Part shown: in pieces, positions 16,066 through 24,658 of the stretch
How positions within the stretch are numbered: position 1 is the stretch's first letter
Layout of the letters: each line of letters starts with the position of its first letter
Assembly (NCBI GenBank): GCA_964346145.1
Contig: CAYFTL010000002.1
Location: forward strand, 1-64,000
From: CAYFTL01 sp964346145
GTDB lineage: Bacteria; Bacillota; Clostridia; Christensenellales; Aristaeellaceae
DNA: 64,000 bases
Direction: 5' to 3'
The notes under the pieces: generated by a model
What the model saw: the letters and a program-made list of their open reading frames with translations, nothing else
Databases searched by the model: none
Told to the model about the DNA's origin: nothing
Program-made: the position numbers and the translations under genes

Positions 16066-16100
16066 AGAGCAGCACCGATTATGACAATCGGTGCTGCTTT
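16066..16100. terminator. Bidirectional terminator between convergent genes
   Basis: AGCAGCACCGATT / AATCGGTGCTGCT stem with a 5-base loop, flanked by A- and T-rich sequence. It separates the peptidoglycan-binding gene (plus) from surE (minus). Confidence 0.85.
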
Positions 16101-16854
16101 ATTTCTGTTTTTCACAAAAATCCAGATTCCAACTTAAATTCACATCGAAGCGCCAAGTCAAAACGCTCACCGTTGCATAGCCGTTGTCCAGCCAATAGCA
16201 GTCGGAGCCTTCTTCCAGTGAAAATGTGTTGTTCTGGAGCCAGAGCGTGCAGCGGCCCTCTTTGCTGAAAGGCTCATCGACTTCGCACATAGACTCCTTT
16301 TGCCAAGCGATAAAACCTAGGGGGGCCTGGCGCAAACCGCGGATGGGTTCTGCCGGCACGTTTAGGTTGATGATTTGGCCGGGCGGCAGCGGATGGGCCA
16401 GCAAATTCTGCGCCGTTTGAAGGGTGAGGCCTGCCGCCGGGGCAAAGTCTGTGCCGCTGTGCAAAGAAACGGCCAGAGCGGGCAAACCCAACATAGCCGC
16501 TTCGACGGCTGCGCCCACGGTGCCCGAATACACGCAGTCGGTGCCCAAATTGGCGCCGTGGTTGATGCCGGACACTACGATATCCACGCGGCCGCGCGCC
16601 AGCTCATTGCAGGCCAGCAGCGCACAGTCTGCCGGCGTGCCGTCCAGCGCCCAAGCGGCCTCGGCCTTGGGATAGCTTTCTGAAATATCCACCAGGCGCA
16701 GCGGTTGTCGTAGGGTTATGCTGTGGCTGGCGCCGCTGCGCTGGCTTAAGGGCGCACACAAAAACACTTTGTGCCCTGCACTTGTAAACGCTTCGTATAG
16801 ACTGCGGATGCCCTGAGCGGTATATCCGTCATCGTTGATCAACAAAACCCGCAT
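16099..16854 (-). CDS. surE: 5'/3'-nucleotidase SurE
   Basis: 251 residues, full length. SurE removes phosphate from nucleoside 5'- and 3'-monophosphates with a divalent metal. The N-terminal RVLLINDDGYTAQGI contains the metal-binding Asp pair, followed by AAPLSQRSGASHSIT, WALDGTPADCALLA and VSGINHGANLGTDCVYSGTVGAA with the conserved Asn and Ser/Thr. It starts at ATG 16854 behind GGAGAA. It is the last gene of a minus-strand cluster after scpB (26 bases apart), so probably co-transcribed with scpAB. Confidence 0.95.
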   Translation of the reverse strand: MRVLLINDDGYTAQGIRSLYEAFTSAGHKVFLCAPLSQRSGASHSITLRQPLRLVDISESYPKAEAAWALDGTPADCALLACNELARGRVDIVVSGINHGANLGTDCVYSGTVGAAVEAAMLGLPALAVSLHSGTDFAPAAGLTLQTAQNLLAHPLPPGQIINLNVPAEPIRGLRQAPLGFIAWQKESMCEVDEPFSKEGRCTLWLQNNTFSLEEGSDCYWLDNGYATVSVLTWRFDVNLSWNLDFCEKQK

Positions 16855-16880
16855 TGCCTATTCTCCTTCGTTTGCGTTAA

Positions 16881-17456
16881 TTATTCTTGTGCCGCAGGTT
16901 TGGTTTCGATGGAAGGCAAAGGCTCTTTGAGCACATCTTCCGGGCTGTATTCGTTAAGCTCGGGCAGATCTTCTAAGGATGCGATGCCGAAATGTTGCAA
17001 GAATACTTCGGTGGTGCCGTACAGGATGGGCCTGCCCAGGCCTTCCTTGCGCCCCACCTCGCAGATCATGCCCTTGTTGCTCAGCGACTGCATGGAATAA
17101 TCGCATTTGACGCCGCGAATGGCTTCTACCTCGGCTTTGGTAACCGGTTGCCGGTAGGCCACGATGGATAAGGTTTCCATCATCGCCTGGGACAACGACT
17201 GTTTTTGCACCGGCTGTAGCAAGCGCTCTATGTATTTTGCATATTCCGGCCGGGTGGTTAGCTGCACGCTATCCCCAAACCGGTTGAGCTTAAGGCCGCG
17301 CTTTTCCACATCGTAATGATGGGCCAACTGCTCCAGCGCCGGATCCAGCTCCATGACGGTCAGATCCAGCGCGTGGGCCAAATCCTCCCGCGCTACGGCC
17401 TCGCCGGCGACAAACAAAATTGCTTCTATGATTCCACACAATTCACTCTGGTCCAA
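16881..17456 (-). CDS. scpB: Segregation and condensation protein B
   Basis: 191 residues. ScpB is the winged-helix partner of the ScpA kleisin in the SMC-ScpAB condensin complex for chromosome segregation. Visible family stretches are GIIEAILFVAGEAV at the start, LTTRPEYAKYIERLL, and LSQAMMETLSIVAYRQPVTKAEVEAIRGV in the second winged helix. The protein ends with an acidic tail. It begins 2 bases after the scpA stop, a translational-coupling arrangement. SMC itself is not in this window. Confidence 0.95.
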   Translation of the reverse strand: MDQSELCGIIEAILFVAGEAVAREDLAHALDLTVMELDPALEQLAHHYDVEKRGLKLNRFGDSVQLTTRPEYAKYIERLLQPVQKQSLSQAMMETLSIVAYRQPVTKAEVEAIRGVKCDYSMQSLSNKGMICEVGRKEGLGRPILYGTTEVFLQHFGIASLEDLPELNEYSPEDVLKEPLPSIETKPAAQE

Positions 17457-17458
17457 CG

Positions 17459-18196
17459 TTAACCCTCCACATTCTTGCGGCGTTTTGATACCATAATTTC
17501 TTCGAAAGCGTTCGACTGGCTGACGCTGACGCGTTCCAGCTTTAGCATTTCCAATAGCGCCATAAACACTGTAACCACTTCCACCTTGCTGGGCGAATCT
17601 TCGAACAATGCGCTGAACTTCACCGGTTTTTTTTGTATGCGGGATTGTATGCGGAACATGCCCTGCTGCACGGTGATGCTGTCTCTGCGGATTTCCCGCT
17701 GCACCGGTGCCGGCTGATTTTGCCGGTCTTCAAAGCGTCTCAAAACTTTGGCAAAGGCCCGGGTGAGCCCGTCTAGCGTAAGGCCGGTGAGTTCCACTTC
17801 CGGAGGCGGCAGAGGATATTCTTCGGGCAATTTGCTCAGCAGCGCTTTGGCTTCTTCTTCCAAGCGCTTCATGTCGGAGCTGGCCTCCTTAAAGGCCTTG
17901 TACTCGGTCAGCTGGCGAATCAGCGCCTGTTCCGGGGTTTCTTCCCCTTCTTCGGGTTCTTTGGGCGGGCGGGGCAGCAGCGCCCGGGATTTGATTTCCA
18001 TCAGCGTGGCCGCCATGGCCAGAAATTCGCTGGCCGAATCCATATCCAGTTGATCTAGCCCCGCCATGGATTGTAGATACTGTTCGGTGATTTCGGACAC
18101 GAAGATTTCGTGAATGTCTATCTTGGCGCGGGAAATCAGCGTGAGCAGCAGGTCTAGCGGCCCATCGAATTCGTTTAGCGATACCACATACGCCAT
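17459..18196 (-). CDS. scpA: Segregation and condensation protein A (kleisin)
   Basis: 245 residues. ScpA bridges the SMC heads. The N-terminal motif VSLNEFDGPLDLLLTLISRAKIDIHEIFVSEITEQYL is the hallmark, followed by FLAMAATLMEIKSRALLP. The middle is charged and variable, and the C-terminal winged helix contains VTVFMALLEMLKLERVSVSQ. It follows the site-2 protease gene by 11 bases and precedes scpB by 2. Confidence 0.95.
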   Translation of the reverse strand: MAYVVSLNEFDGPLDLLLTLISRAKIDIHEIFVSEITEQYLQSMAGLDQLDMDSASEFLAMAATLMEIKSRALLPRPPKEPEEGEETPEQALIRQLTEYKAFKEASSDMKRLEEEAKALLSKLPEEYPLPPPEVELTGLTLDGLTRAFAKVLRRFEDRQNQPAPVQREIRRDSITVQQGMFRIQSRIQKKPVKFSALFEDSPSKVEVVTVFMALLEMLKLERVSVSQSNAFEEIMVSKRRKNVEG

Positions 18197-18207
18197 CTAA
18201 AAGCCTC

Positions 18208-18933
18208 CTACATTATTACTTCGGCCAATCGTATCCACATGCTTATGAAGGCTTCCCCCGTGCGGAAAAAGAAAAAATCGACGCCATAGCCTAAAAATTT
18301 GCTCAAAACTCCTGTAAATGCAGCTGCATAAATAATGACCCGTCCGATCTGCATGGCGCGCACCGAAGCGAAGTAGGATTTTTTGAAAACCAGATCGTTG
18401 AGCACGTGGTAGCCATCCAGCGGCGGAATGGGCAGCAGGTTAAAAAGCATGATGACCAAATTATATCTGGCGCATATGCTCAAAAACTGATAGAAGTATA
18501 GGGACACCGTTCCTTCGCCGGACCAAAACACGTACATTGCCGTGTAGGCTAACATGCTCAACAAAAACAGCAGATAGTTGGTGGCCACCCCGGCGATGGA
18601 CACCTTAAAGTCGTCCATACGGCCGTTTCTGTAGTTGAGGGGGTTTACAGGAACCGGCTTAGCCCAACCGATGCCCACCAGAATCATCATCAGAAAGCCT
18701 GCCGGATCAATGTGATTCAAAGGGTTGAGGGTCAACCGGCCCATCAGTTTTGCGGTATCATCCCCACAGCGGTATGCTACGAAGCCGTGGGCACATTCGT
18801 GAAAGCTCAGCGCAATCAAAATGGCGGGCAGGCTGATTAAAAGGGACTCTATAAAACCTATGGGATCGTCAAATAAATCAAAAATTGGCAAATACAAAAT
18901 ATGCACGTCCCTTCGCGTTAATATCATACTCAT
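18208..18933 (-). CDS. Site-2 protease family (M50) membrane metallopeptidase
   Basis: Up to 241 residues with five or six membrane segments. The zinc site HECAH (in ALSFHECAHGFVAY) and the second motif NPLNHIDPAGF / NLLPIPPLDGYHVL identify an M50 protease of the small rhomboid-neighbour type common beside scpAB in Firmicutes. Substrates are unknown; regulated intramembrane proteolysis is the family role. The frame opens at ATG 18933, but a TATAAT overlaps that codon. If that -10 box is used, translation must start downstream, probably at TTG 18897, which follows AAGGGA by 9 bases. First gene of the cluster with scpA, scpB and surE. Confidence 0.88.
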   Translation of the reverse strand: MSMILTRRDVHILYLPIFDLFDDPIGFIESLLISLPAILIALSFHECAHGFVAYRCGDDTAKLMGRLTLNPLNHIDPAGFLMMILVGIGWAKPVPVNPLNYRNGRMDDFKVSIAGVATNYLLFLLSMLAYTAMYVFWSGEGTVSLYFYQFLSICARYNLVIMLFNLLPIPPLDGYHVLNDLVFKKSYFASVRAMQIGRVIIYAAAFTGVLSKFLGYGVDFFFFRTGEAFISMWIRLAEVIM

Positions 18934-19072
18934 TATACCCTAGCAGACTGTCGTACCGCAACCGCGACGGCCGGGAAATTGCCGGAATGAGCCAAAGTGG
19001 GCGCAGATTTAGAATGAAGCAGGTTGCTGCTAAAGGGAGTGAATAGCAGGCATGGCGCAATCGAAGGGTTGG

Positions 19073-19081
19073 TGTTATAAT
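19073..19081 (+). promoter_or_regulatory. Extended -10 promoter of the HTH gene
   Basis: TGTTATAAT: a perfect -10 box with the extended TGn, 30 bases before the start codon. No good -35, as is usual for extended -10 promoters. Confidence 0.55.
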
Positions 19082-19110
19082 AGTTTTAAAGAATCAAAGG
19101 AGGGGTGCCC

Positions 19111-19626
19111 ATGAGCACACAGGTTGCCGACAGACTGATTGCCCTCAGGCGGCACAACAACTTTTCCCGCAAGGAACTGGCCGAGAGGCTGGGCGTAAGC
19201 ACAGATGCGGTTATTGAGTGGGAAGAAGCCAAAGCCAAGCCTGAGATGGGTGATGTGCTGGCCCTTTCCAAGCTGTATGGGGTAACGCTGGACGAACTGC
19301 TGGATCCTTCGATGCCGCTACCCGCCGCGCCGCAAATAGAAGAGGTGGAAGCCGAATTTGTGGAAGTTGAAGTGCTGGAGCCGGAGCTGGGCGACAAGAA
19401 GGACAAAAAAGCCGAGCGCCGCGCGAGGGAGCGCCGCGAAAACGTAGATGGATTGTTGTGGATGGCTCTGTGCTTTTTTCTGGCGCTGTGGTTGCGTCCG
19501 GTGCTGCCCAATTTTCCCTACCCGGTATTTGTAACCATATTCTATTTGGGAATGGGGTTTATAGGCGGCCTTTGGCATCCGGGCTGGCTGTTGTATCTGA
19601 CGGTGCCGCTCTATTATTCAGTTTAA
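19111..19626 (+). CDS. HTH (Cro/cI-type) protein with C-terminal membrane segments
   Basis: 171 residues from ATG 19111 (AAGGAGG 7 bases upstream; the GTG at 19105 lies in the ribosome site). Residues 5-62 form a helix-turn-helix domain (LIALRRHNNFSRKELAERLG...AVIEWEEAKAKPE...LALSKLYGVTLDELL). An acidic then basic linker follows, and two hydrophobic segments (about 118-133 and 139-167) anchor the C-terminus in the membrane. Such membrane-tethered regulators are common in Firmicutes; the signal and targets are unknown. The hydrophobic end contains several Trp and Pro residues. It is monocistronic, between the site-2 protease cluster and alr. Confidence 0.75.
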   Translation: MSTQVADRLIALRRHNNFSRKELAERLGVSTDAVIEWEEAKAKPEMGDVLALSKLYGVTLDELLDPSMPLPAAPQIEEVEAEFVEVEVLEPELGDKKDKKAERRARERRENVDGLLWMALCFFLALWLRPVLPNFPYPVFVTIFYLGMGFIGGLWHPGWLLYLTVPLYYSV

Positions 19627-19649
19627 GCTGTTTATCACAATATGGATTT

Positions 19650-19684
19650 AAAAAAGGTTCTAGGGTAAAACTTAGAGCCTTTTA
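19650..19684 (+). terminator. Probable terminator between the HTH gene and alr
   Basis: AAAAAGGTTCTA / TAGAGCCTTTTT (one G-T pair) with a loop of about 11 bases. The T-tract is part of the stem only, so efficiency is uncertain. Confidence 0.5.
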
Positions 19685-19707
19685 TGGTTTCTTGCGGGCC
19701 GGTTTTG

Positions 19708-19716
19708 TGATACTAT
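19708..19716 (+). promoter_or_regulatory. Putative extended -10 promoter of alr
   Basis: TGATACTAT (TGn plus TACTAT), 36 bases before the alr start codon. The -35 is poor. Confidence 0.4.
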
Positions 19717-19752
19717 GGACAAAGATTTTACTACGCCTACGGAGGGGACTTT

Positions 19753-20904
19753 ATGGATTTGCATCAAGCGACCAGCCGATGCTGGGCCGAGATTGATTTG
19801 GACCGGCTCAAACAAAATTTTCACAACGCCCAAACCGAAATCGCGGGCAACGCCCAAATCATTCCGGTGCTGAAGGCTAACGCCTACGGCATGGGTTCGA
19901 TTCCGGTCGCCCGCGCGCTGATGGAGGTTGGCGCCGATGAGTTTGCTGTGGCCAGTTTTCAGGAAGCGATGGAGCTGCGCCGGGCGATCAAGGATTGCCG
20001 TTTGCTGGTGATGGGGATGACCGGAGACTGTGATTTGCGCCAGGCGGTTGAAGAAAAGATTGCCGTGACCGTGTTTGACACTCACCAGCCCCAGCTGCTG
20101 AGCGAAATCGCCTGTCAACTGGGCTTAACCGCCCACATTGAATTAAAGCTGGACACCGGGCTGCACCGGTTGGGCTTTGATTGCGCCATTGCAGCCGATC
20201 AGATCAGCGGGTTTGCCTGTCTGCCGGGTCTATCCATCGACGGTTTGTTTACCCACCTGGCGCTTCGGGATGCGCAAGGGGACCGGCGCCAGTTTGAGCT
20301 TTTTCACCAGGTGGCCGATCAGCTGAAGGTCCTTAACATTCACCCCAAGCGGCTGCACATGTCCGATAGCATCGGCATGGTGCGCTATCCCCAGCAGCAG
20401 CTGAATGCGGTGCGGCTGGGCGCGTATTTGTTTGGCGTTGCGCCCTCGGGCTACGCCGAGGCAGCCCAAAAAGTGCTTTCAATCTGCGATTTTAAGACCC
20501 GCGTGGTGCAAATACGCTGGGTGGAGGCTGGCGAATGCATCGGATATGACGAGGATCACCCGCTAAAAGAACGTTCGCTGATTGCCACGTTGAGCGCCGG
20601 ATATGTGGACGGTTTTCCCCGCACAACCGGCGTGGGCGAAGTGGAAATCCGCGGACGGCGCGCGCCGGTGGTCGGCCTGGTGTGTATGGACCAAATGATG
20701 GTGGATGTGGGGCGGATTCCGGGTGTGCAGCCCGGGGACGAAGCCATTTTGCTGGGCGGCGGTATTTCTATCAAAGAGTACGCCGATTTGGCCCAGCTCA
20801 ACCGGAATGAAGCCTATAGCCGGATCAACCGACGCGTTCCGCGGGTGTACTATTCGGGCGGCATTCCCGTTCAAATTGTGGATTATATGAATACCGTAGA
20901 GTAG
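19753..20904 (+). CDS. alr: Alanine racemase
   Basis: 383 residues. Alr is a PLP enzyme that interconverts L- and D-alanine for peptidoglycan synthesis. The PLP Lys is K41 in VLKANAYGMG. HIELKLDTGLHRLGF, HMSDSIGM and VRLGAYLFG of the barrel are present. The second catalytic Tyr region appears as GECIGYDEDH and LSAGYVDGFPR, and VCMDQMMVDVG closes the active site. It starts at ATG 19753 behind GGAGGGG. It heads a group with an M20 peptidase (15 bases downstream) and DppA, all consistent with D-amino-acid and wall-peptide turnover. Confidence 0.95.
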   Translation: MDLHQATSRCWAEIDLDRLKQNFHNAQTEIAGNAQIIPVLKANAYGMGSIPVARALMEVGADEFAVASFQEAMELRRAIKDCRLLVMGMTGDCDLRQAVEEKIAVTVFDTHQPQLLSEIACQLGLTAHIELKLDTGLHRLGFDCAIAADQISGFACLPGLSIDGLFTHLALRDAQGDRRQFELFHQVADQLKVLNIHPKRLHMSDSIGMVRYPQQQLNAVRLGAYLFGVAPSGYAEAAQKVLSICDFKTRVVQIRWVEAGECIGYDEDHPLKERSLIATLSAGYVDGFPRTTGVGEVEIRGRRAPVVGLVCMDQMMVDVGRIPGVQPGDEAILLGGGISIKEYADLAQLNRNEAYSRINRRVPRVYYSGGIPVQIVDYMNTVE

Positions 20905-20919
20905 GAGGGAGCGATCCTG

Positions 20920-22104
20920 ATGACCGATGAACAACTAAAGCGAGAGGCCGACCAATTGGCGCCCTGGCTGGTAGACTTGCGGCACCAGCTTCACCGGATC
21001 CCTGAGCCCGGGTTTGAGGAATACAAGACCCAGGCATTGATCATGCGCACGCTGGATGAACTGGGGATTGAATATGACGCCCAAAGAACCTGGATTATAG
21101 CCCTTATACGGGGCGGACAGCCAGGACCAACGGTGGCGCTGCGGGCCGACATGGATGCGCTGCCCATTCAAGAGCAGACTGAGTGCGATTTTGCATCCAC
21201 CCATTCCGGCTATATGCACGCTTGCGGCCACGACGCCCACGTTACGATGGTGCTCGGCGCGGCCAAGCTGCTCAAGGCACACGCAGGGGAACTTTCGGGC
21301 AATGTGAAGCTGTTTTTCCAGCCGGCGGAAGAGACCGACGGCGGCGCACTGCCGATGATTGAGGCCGGGTGCATGCAAAATCCTGAAGTCAGCCGCGTAT
21401 TTGGGCTGCATGTGATGCCCAATCTGCCGGTGGGCACGGTGGAAAGCCGTTTTGGCGCGTTAAACGGCGCTAGCGACGATATTCAGATTGCGGTAAAGGG
21501 CAAATCTGCCCACGGTGCATATCCGGATTTGGGCGTGGATGCCATCGCCTGCGCGGCTCAAGTGATCACAGCGTTGCAGACGCTGGTTTCGCGCAACACT
21601 TCCCCGTTGGATAGCGCGGTGCTGAGCTTTGGCACGATAGAAGGCGGTACGGCCAGCAATGTGCTGTGCGATGAGGTGCGCATACACGGTACGCTGCGCA
21701 CCATAAGCCCGAAAACCCGGGAAAAGCTGCGGGCCAAGATTAGCGAAATTGCGCAGGGCGTGAGCCGCGCTATGGACGCAGATGCCGAGGTGACCATCAC
21801 CCCGGGCTATTGCGCGCTGATCAACCATGAAAAAGACGTTGAGCATATCTTTGAAACCGCTAAGCGGCTGCTGGGCGAGGAAAACGTGCTGGTGAAAAGC
21901 CAGCCCAGCCTGGGGGTTGAAGACTTTTCTTATTTTATTGCCGATACGCCGGGCGCTTTCTTTCACCTGGGCTGTTCGGACCCGGAGGCACAAGATCCTG
22001 CGCCCTTGCACAACTGCAGGTTTGCGCTGGATGAAAGATGCCTGCCCATCGGGGTGATGATACACACCGCGCTGGTTATGGAAGCGCTGAATGGCTATAC
22101 TTGA
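20920..22104 (+). CDS. M20-family amidohydrolase (N-acyl-amino-acid / carboxypeptidase type)
   Basis: 394 residues. It is an M20D-like metallohydrolase that cleaves N-acyl or peptide amides. Metal ligands sit in HACGHDAHVTM and FQPAEETDGGALPMIEAG; the central dimerisation domain (KGKSAHGAYPDLGVDAI) follows, and VKSQPSLGVEDFSYF and FHLGC carry the last ligands. It starts at ATG 20920 with GGAGGGAG upstream, 15 bases after alr and 27 before dppA. Substrate cannot be named; linkage to alr and dppA favours recycling of peptides or acylated amino acids. Confidence 0.88.
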   Translation: MTDEQLKREADQLAPWLVDLRHQLHRIPEPGFEEYKTQALIMRTLDELGIEYDAQRTWIIALIRGGQPGPTVALRADMDALPIQEQTECDFASTHSGYMHACGHDAHVTMVLGAAKLLKAHAGELSGNVKLFFQPAEETDGGALPMIEAGCMQNPEVSRVFGLHVMPNLPVGTVESRFGALNGASDDIQIAVKGKSAHGAYPDLGVDAIACAAQVITALQTLVSRNTSPLDSAVLSFGTIEGGTASNVLCDEVRIHGTLRTISPKTREKLRAKISEIAQGVSRAMDADAEVTITPGYCALINHEKDVEHIFETAKRLLGEENVLVKSQPSLGVEDFSYFIADTPGAFFHLGCSDPEAQDPAPLHNCRFALDERCLPIGVMIHTALVMEALNGYT

Positions 22105-22131
22105 TAGGATGATTTGCGGAGGGAATGCATT

Positions 22132-22929
22132 ATGAAACTTTTTATCAGCTCCGATATTGAAGGCACGGCGGGGATCGCCCACTGGGACGAAACCGAAGCC
22201 GGCCATTTTGGCTATGAACCTTTTCGCCGGCAGATGAGCATGGAGGTGGCGGCCGCCTGTGAAGGGGCGCTGAGCGCGGGCGCCGACGAGATTCTTGTAA
22301 AGGACGCCCACGATTCGGCGCGCAATATAGACCCCAACCTGTTGCCCGAGGAGGCCAAAATCTTCCGAGGCTGGGGCATGGATCCGCTGTGCATGGTGGC
22401 CGGATTGGATCGGGATTACAGCGGGGTAATGTTTACCGGCTACCATTCGGCGGCGGGCACCAATTTTAACCCGTTGTCCCACACCATGACCACTCAAAAC
22501 AATTCGGTGCATATCAATGGGGAGTTGGCCAGCGAGCTGTATATTCACGCATTGGCGGCCGCTTACTTGAATGTACCCGTTTTGATGGTGACCGGGGATG
22601 AGGGCCTGTGCCAATGGATGCAGGGTAAAAACCCGGCTGTCGTGACGGTGCCCGTCAGCGCGGGCATGGGGCGCGGCTCTATTTCCATCCATCCGGCAAA
22701 AGCTGTCAAGCTTATCCGCGAAGGCGCGAAAAGGGCGGTTGAGCGGATTGGCCAGGTAAAGCCCTTTGATTTGCCCGACAGTTTCGCGGTAGAAATTTGT
22801 TACAAAGAGCACTCTGAGGCGCGGCGCACCAGTTTTTATCCTGGCGCCAGGTTGCTGTCCAGCCACCGGATTGGGTTTCAAGCCCAGGACTATATGGAAG
22901 TCTTGCGCTTCTTTCATTTTGTGCTGTAA
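22132..22929 (+). CDS. dppA: M55-family D-aminopeptidase DppA
   Basis: 265 residues from ATG 22132 (GGAGGGA upstream). DppA-type enzymes cleave N-terminal D-amino acids (for example D-Ala-D-Ala) using two zincs and assemble as a self-compartmentalising decamer. The N-terminal FISSDIEGTAG has the Asp-x-Glu metal pair, VKDAHDSARN a metal His, MFTGYHSAAGTNFNP a second His, and VLMVTGDEGLCQW the conserved Glu/Asp. Placement behind alr and an M20 peptidase fits D-Ala recycling. A terminator follows immediately. Confidence 0.92.
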   Translation: MKLFISSDIEGTAGIAHWDETEAGHFGYEPFRRQMSMEVAAACEGALSAGADEILVKDAHDSARNIDPNLLPEEAKIFRGWGMDPLCMVAGLDRDYSGVMFTGYHSAAGTNFNPLSHTMTTQNNSVHINGELASELYIHALAAAYLNVPVLMVTGDEGLCQWMQGKNPAVVTVPVSAGMGRGSISIHPAKAVKLIREGAKRAVERIGQVKPFDLPDSFAVEICYKEHSEARRTSFYPGARLLSSHRIGFQAQDYMEVLRFFHFVL

Positions 22930-22937
22930 TAAGATTA

Positions 22938-22977
22938 TAAAAAGGTTCCTTCCCAAATATGGGGAGGAACCTTTTTT
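22938..22977 (+). terminator. Intrinsic terminator after dppA
   Basis: AAAAAGGTTCCTTCCC / GGGGAGGAACCTTTTTT stem with a short loop. It ends 13 bases before the convergent glgA stop and may act on both strands. Confidence 0.9.
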
Positions 22978-22989
22978 GCATTTTGTTAT

Positions 22990-24600
22990 TTATTCGGTTT
23001 CTTCTGATTTTTCTGTTTTTTTCTTGGGGCTGGTTGCGCGTGGTTTTCTGGCAGCCGGCTTGCTTGTAGCCGATTTGGTTTCGGTTACCTTGCCAGCTTC
23101 TGCCTCTTCCTTTCTCTTACGGGGAATGCGAGGTTTGCGGGGCTTGGGCGCAGGCTTGCCTTCTGCAGTGAGCCCATTGTAAAGCGCTATATACTCATGG
23201 GCCGATTGATCCCAGCCATGTTGCTCGTTCATCGCCCGCACCACCAATTTTTTCCACAGCTCCGGACGGTCGCGGTAGTAACGCACAGCCCGCTCGATTA
23301 CGTGTAGCATATCGTGGGCGTTGTAATTGAGGAAGGTGAAGCCGTTGCCTTCATCGGTATATTTGTTGTAGGACAGTACGGTATCCCGCAGGCCGCCGGT
23401 TTCCCGCACGATGGGCAAGGTGCCGTAGCGCAAGGAAATCATTTGGCTCAATCCGCAGGGCTCAAACTGGGAAGGCATCAAGAACATGTCGGCACCGGCG
23501 TAAATTTGGTGGGCCAACTCGTGGTTCATTTCGATGCGCGCAGCCAACTGGCCCGGATATTTCCATTGGGCCCAGTTGAACAAATCTTCAAACCGGCGTT
23601 CGCCCTTGCCCAGTACCACCAGCTGGGCGCCGGTGGACATAATGTCTTTTAGGACAACGTTGACCAGATCCAACCCTTTTTGGCTGGACAGGCGCCCGAC
23701 CATGCCGATTAGCGGGATGCTTTCGTCTTCCACCAAGCCCAGCTTTCGCTGAAGCGCCAGCTTGTTGAGCTTTTTGTTTTCCAAAGCATCGGCTGAATAG
23801 TGTTGATCGATCAGCGGATCGGTTTGCGGATCATATTCTTCGATGTCGATTCCGTTTAATATCCCGGCCAATTGGGCAGAACGTTTGCGCAACAGGCCGT
23901 CCAACCGCTCGCCGTAATAGGCCGTTTGGATTTCCTGGGCGTAGGTGGGGCTAACCGTGGTGATGCGCTGGGCGTAAGTGATTCCGGCCTTCATATAGTT
24001 TGCTTGGCCGTAAAATTCCATTCCGTCGGCGGCATAGGCCCATTCGCCCAAAGAGACAAGATCTTCAACGTAATCTATGCCGAACACACCCTGGTATTGC
24101 AGGTTGTGGATGGTAAACACGGTGTGCAGCTTTTCGTACAGCGGCAGATGGCGGTATTGGGACTCCAACAAAATGGGAATCAAGCCGGTTTGCCAGTCGT
24201 GGCAATGGAGTACGTCGGGCAGGTAATCGATTTGGGGCAGCGCTTCCAACACCGCACGGCAGAAGAAGGCAAAGCGCTCTCCTTCATCGCCGCCCAGGCC
24301 GTACACATACGGCCGACCGAAATAATATTCATTGTCCACAAAATAGTAGACTACACCGTTGTGTTCCAGCTTTTCGATTCCGCAGTACTGCCTGCGCCAT
24401 CCGAGGTTTACGTAGAAGTAGAGCAAATGCTCCATCTTTTCCCGCCACTCGCTGGAGATTTCCCGGTACAGCGGCAGAATCACCCGGACCTCCGCATCCT
24501 TTTCTTTATTCAATTCCTTGGGCAATGCGCCGACCACATCGGCCAGCCCGCCTGTTTTTACAAAAGGCACACATTCCGATGCCGCAAACAAAACTTTCAT
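22990..24600 (-). CDS. glgA: Glycogen synthase with basic C-terminal tail
   Basis: 536 residues from ATG 24600 (AGGAG 11 bases upstream; the open frame begins earlier). GlgA is a GT5 glucosyltransferase that elongates alpha-1,4-glucan from ADP-glucose. KVLFAASECVPFVKTGGLADV (residues 2-22) holds the ADP-glucose-binding KTGGL, and the GT-B C-terminal half shows GRLSSQKGLDL and PSQFEPCGLSQMISLRYGTLPIVRETGGL. The catalytic part ends near residue 480, as usual. About 57 further residues form a Lys/Arg/Pro tail (PRKPRIPRKRKEE...) that the family normally lacks. Last gene of glgC-glgD-glgA. Confidence 0.93.
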   Translation of the reverse strand: MKVLFAASECVPFVKTGGLADVVGALPKELNKEKDAEVRVILPLYREISSEWREKMEHLLYFYVNLGWRRQYCGIEKLEHNGVVYYFVDNEYYFGRPYVYGLGGDEGERFAFFCRAVLEALPQIDYLPDVLHCHDWQTGLIPILLESQYRHLPLYEKLHTVFTIHNLQYQGVFGIDYVEDLVSLGEWAYAADGMEFYGQANYMKAGITYAQRITTVSPTYAQEIQTAYYGERLDGLLRKRSAQLAGILNGIDIEEYDPQTDPLIDQHYSADALENKKLNKLALQRKLGLVEDESIPLIGMVGRLSSQKGLDLVNVVLKDIMSTGAQLVVLGKGERRFEDLFNWAQWKYPGQLAARIEMNHELAHQIYAGADMFLMPSQFEPCGLSQMISLRYGTLPIVRETGGLRDTVLSYNKYTDEGNGFTFLNYNAHDMLHVIERAVRYYRDRPELWKKLVVRAMNEQHGWDQSAHEYIALYNGLTAEGKPAPKPRKPRIPRKRKEEAEAGKVTETKSATSKPAARKPRATSPKKKTEKSEETE

Positions 24601-24658
24601 ATGTTTACTCACTCCTAAACAAAAATCAAAGCGAGCGCGCACACGTGCGCGCCCGATT

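Noticed and set aside
21460..22956. 498-codon frame opposite the M20 peptidase and dppA
   Set aside because: Spans two clearly conserved genes on the plus strand and has no recognised content.
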